Source: Curvibacter sp.
GTDB taxonomy: Bacteria; Pseudomonadota; Gammaproteobacteria; Burkholderiales; Burkholderiaceae_C
NCBI GenBank assembly: GCA_004293725.1
Contig: REAW01000006.1
Span: 186,001 to 250,000, forward strand
Direction of reading: 5' to 3'
DNA length: 64,000 bases
A program made the translations under genes and the position numbers. The notes beneath the pieces are model-generated. The model was not told the origin of the DNA, did no database searches, and saw nothing but the letters and a program-made list of their open reading frames with translations. This document shows, in pieces, positions 61,586 to 64,000 of the stretch; the first letter of the stretch is position 1, and each line of letters begins with the position of its first letter.

Positions 61586-63946
61586 ATGTCAGAACCCACA
61601 ACGCCGCTTGCGCCACGCCCCCCTGTTTCCAACTCTGCTGAGAAGAAAGCCCAGCTGCGGCAAGCAGCACTGGAGTACCACGAGTTTCCCACTCCAGGCA
61701 AAGTGGCTATTTGTGCTACCAAGCAACTGATCAACCAACATGATTTGGCGCTCGCTTACTCCCCCGGCGTGGCAGCTCCCTGTGAAGAGATTGTCAAAGA
61801 TCCCAACAACGCTTTCAAGTACACCAGCCGTGGTAACTTGGTCGCAGTCATTACCAACGGCACCGCTGTGCTCGGCTTGGGCGATATTGGTCCGCTGGCC
61901 TCCAAGCCGGTGATGGAAGGCAAGGGGGTGCTGTTCAAGAAGTTCGCCGGCATTGATGTGTTTGACATTGAAATCGACGAAAAGAACGACCTCGACAAGC
62001 TGGTGGACATCATCGCCTCGTTGGAGCCCACCTTTGGCGGCATCAACCTTGAAGATATCAAGGCCCCGGATTGCTTCTATGTGGAGCGCAAATTGCGCGA
62101 ACGCATGAAGATTCCGGTCTTCCATGACGACCAGCATGGCACAGCCATCTGCGTCGGCGCTGCCATCTTGAATGGGCTGAAAGTTGCAAACAAAGACCCG
62201 AAGAAGGTCAAACTCGTGACATCAGGCGCCGGCGCTGCCGCACTTGCCTGCCTGGGCTTGCTGGTTAAGCTGGGAATTCCCCGCGAGAACATTTTTGTGA
62301 CTGACCTTGCCGGTGTTGTCTATGAAGGCCGCACCGAGCTGATGGACGAAGACAAGATTCAGTTCGCCCAAAAGACCGATGCCCGCACGTTGCGTGAAGT
62401 GATGGTTGGCGCAGACATCTTCCTTGGCCTCTCCGCAGGTGGCGTTCTCAAAGGTGACATGGTGATGTCCATGGCCGATCGGCCCTTGATCTTTGCACTG
62501 GCCAACCCAACGCCGGAGATACTGCCAGAAGAAGTAAAGGCAGTCCGAGACGACGCCATCATGGCAACAGGTCGGACTGACTATCCGAACCAGGTCAACA
62601 ACGTCCTGTGCTTCCCTTACATCTTCCGTGGTGCACTCGACGCAGGGGCGTCCACCATTACCCTGGAGATGGAGATTGCCGCCGTCCATGCGATTGCTGA
62701 GCTGGCACAGGCAGAGCAGAGCGAAGTGGTGGCAGCGGCCTACGCGGGGGAACAACTGGCCTTTGGCCCGGAGTACTTGATTCCCAAACCGTTTGACCCG
62801 CGTCTGATGATGAAAATTGCACCCGCGGTTGCGCAAGCTGCAGCGGATAGTGGCGTAGCCCTTCGCCCCATCACCGACATGGATGCCTACCGCGAGCGCC
62901 TGCAAAGCTTTGTCTACGCGTCCGGCACGATGATGAAACCCATCTTCAACGCCGCCAAAAAAGCTCTCCGCAAGCGTGTCGCGTATGCCGAGGGAGAGGA
63001 CGAGCGCGTGCTGCGGGCCGCACAAATCGTGGTTGATGAACGCTTGGCATTGCCTACGCTCATCGGCCGGCCCGCGGTCATCGCGGAGCGCGTGGAAAAG
63101 TTTGGCCTGCGCCTCAAAGAGGGCGTGGACTACAACGTAGTCAACGTCGAGCAAGACCATCGCTACCGTGATTTCTGGCAAACGTACCATCAAATGACGG
63201 AGCGCAAAGGCGTAACTGTGCAGATTGCAAAAATTGAAATGCGACGCCGTCTGACGCTAATTGGTGCCATGCTGCTGCACAAAGGTGATGTGGATGGTCT
63301 GATCTGTGGCACATGGGGCACTACCGCTACCCATCTGCATTACATTGACCAGGTGATCGGCAAGCGGCACGGCGGTAGCCCGAGCACTCCGCAGGACGTG
63401 CGAATCTACGCCTGCATGAACGGCTTGATGCTGCCGGGCCGCCAAGTGTTCCTGGTAGACACCCACGTGAACTACGACCCGACCGCCGAAGAACTATCCG
63501 AAATCACTGTGATGGCGGCGGAAGAAATGATGCGTTTTGGCTTCAAGCCCAAGGCAGCCTTGCTTAGTCACTCCAACTTCGGTAGCAGCAACGAGCCCAG
63601 TGCTGTCAAAATGCGGCGCACTTTGCAACTATTGAGGGAACAGGCACCTTGGCTGGAAGTGGACGGAGAAATGCACGGGGACGTGGCGCTGGATGGCGCA
63701 GCCCGCAAAGCGCTGATGCCGAACTGTACCTTACATGGCGACGCCAATCTGCTGGTTTTGCCCAACATTGATGCAGCCAATATTGCCTACAACCTGTTAA
63801 AAACCGCAGCGGGCGGCAATATTGCGATTGGCCCGGTGCTGCTCGGCGCGGCCAAACCCGTGCATGTGCTGACTGCCAGCACTACCGTGAGAAGAATTGT
63901 AAATATGACGGCACTCACTGTGGCCGATGCCAATGCCACCCGTTGA
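61586..63946 (+). CDS. maeB: NADP-dependent malic enzyme with phosphotransacetylase-like domain (MaeB)
   Basis: 786 residues. Malic enzyme part (about 1-440): [42 protein letters not shown] with the metal ligands, [20 protein letters not shown] as the dinucleotide fold, and [10 protein letters not shown]-terminal part (about 455-780) resembles phosphate acetyltransferase: [50 protein letters not shown] and [20 protein letters not shown]. The enzyme decarboxylates malate to pyruvate and makes NADPH; the second domain is regulatory (acetyl-CoA or acetyl-phosphate binding). Full length. The next 54 bp end the window. Confidence 0.95.
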   Translation: MSEPTTPLAPRPPVSNSAEKKAQLRQAALEYHEFPTPGKVAICATKQLINQHDLALAYSPGVAAPCEEIVKDPNNAFKYTSRGNLVAVITNGTAVLGLGDIGPLASKPVMEGKGVLFKKFAGIDVFDIEIDEKNDLDKLVDIIASLEPTFGGINLEDIKAPDCFYVERKLRERMKIPVFHDDQHGTAICVGAAILNGLKVANKDPKKVKLVTSGAGAAALACLGLLVKLGIPRENIFVTDLAGVVYEGRTELMDEDKIQFAQKTDARTLREVMVGADIFLGLSAGGVLKGDMVMSMADRPLIFALANPTPEILPEEVKAVRDDAIMATGRTDYPNQVNNVLCFPYIFRGALDAGASTITLEMEIAAVHAIAELAQAEQSEVVAAAYAGEQLAFGPEYLIPKPFDPRLMMKIAPAVAQAAADSGVALRPITDMDAYRERLQSFVYASGTMMKPIFNAAKKALRKRVAYAEGEDERVLRAAQIVVDERLALPTLIGRPAVIAERVEKFGLRLKEGVDYNVVNVEQDHRYRDFWQTYHQMTERKGVTVQIAKIEMRRRLTLIGAMLLHKGDVDGLICGTWGTTATHLHYIDQVIGKRHGGSPSTPQDVRIYACMNGLMLPGRQVFLVDTHVNYDPTAEELSEITVMAAEEMMRFGFKPKAALLSHSNFGSSNEPSAVKMRRTLQLLREQAPWLEVDGEMHGDVALDGAARKALMPNCTLHGDANLLVLPNIDAANIAYNLLKTAAGGNIAIGPVLLGAAKPVHVLTASTTVRRIVNMTALTVADANATR

Positions 63947-64000
63947 CGTCTTCCGTTTCAGTTAGTACTCACTCAGATTGCTAAAAAACCCCTAGGGCCT

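Noticed and set aside
63980..64000. Terminator at the window end (AAAAAACCCCTAGGGCCT)
   Set aside because: It looks like the first half of a minus-strand terminator for a gene beyond the window, but the second arm is cut off.

Overview
The window looks like chromosomal DNA of a betaproteobacterium in the Comamonadaceae (Rhodoferax/Polaromonas-like). The reasons are the gene content and synteny (tkt-gapA; DUF294 protein and exonuclease divergent from a DUF4212/sodium-solute symporter pair; murU-pepP), the GC-rich codon use, and a dispersed intergenic repeat with a TTGCTAT..ATAGCTGCTAGCGCA-type core that I associate with this family. I see no rRNA, tRNA, CRISPR array or intact insertion sequence.

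Region 1 (1-8.8 kb) is accessory DNA. It holds the 3' end of a UvrD-type helicase, an AT-rich 3.1 kb gene for a metallophosphoesterase joined to a STAND-like regulatory region (a candidate defence gene, with an 8-bp direct repeat on each side), a DUF2130 coiled-coil protein, a GSU2403-type nucleotidyltransferase, a decayed YdeI-family gene, a YjjJ/HipA-type kinase toxin and an RHH/ParE toxin-antitoxin pair. Region 2 (8.9-15.6 kb) has a shrunken VOC gene, small unknown and membrane proteins, an XRE/MmyB regulator, and an HD-GYP sensor followed by a small periplasmic sulfite-oxidase-fold protein. Region 3 (15.6-24.5 kb) is a carbohydrate cluster: Gfo/Idh/MocA oxidoreductase, CE15-like esterase, complete ABC sugar importer and GH31 glycosidase. 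Region 4 (24.5-28 kb) has an LLM monooxygenase, aldo/keto reductase and flavin reductase on one strand, with a divergent GntR/UTRA regulator.

Region 5 (28-33.5 kb) is mixed: zinc-ribbon protein, DTW-domain tRNA modification enzyme, broken alkB, lipoprotein, phosphoesterase plus lipid kinase, YqhA and DUF456 membrane proteins. Region 6 (33.7-39.2 kb) has a diguanylate cyclase divergent from a second copy of the sulfite-oxidase-fold protein, here joined to a hybrid histidine kinase, then an octamer tandem repeat and a PglL/Wzy-type ligase. Region 7 (39.2-45.5 kb) is an acetate-uptake-type locus. Region 8 (45.7-52.3 kb) has rarD, Mpo1-like, Crp/Fnr, gapA, tkt and an Old Yellow Enzyme homologue. 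Region 9 (52.3-64 kb) has PBP1A, murU, pepP, a lone receiver protein, a Bcr/CflA exporter, a rubrerythrin-rubredoxin-DUF2061-rubredoxin reductase peroxide-defence group, and the two-domain malic enzyme maeB.

Two cross-cutting observations stand out. First, five genes (nucleotidyltransferase, ydeI-like, VOC, alkB, tkt) appear to have lost internal or 5' segments while both flanks remain recognisable; this is either real deletion decay or a sequence/assembly problem. Second, two cysteine-free copies of a small periplasmic sulfite-oxidase-fold protein each sit beside a different membrane signalling protein (c-di-GMP phosphodiesterase; hybrid kinase), which suggests a repeated sensing module. All identifications come from reading motifs by eye; no database search was run.
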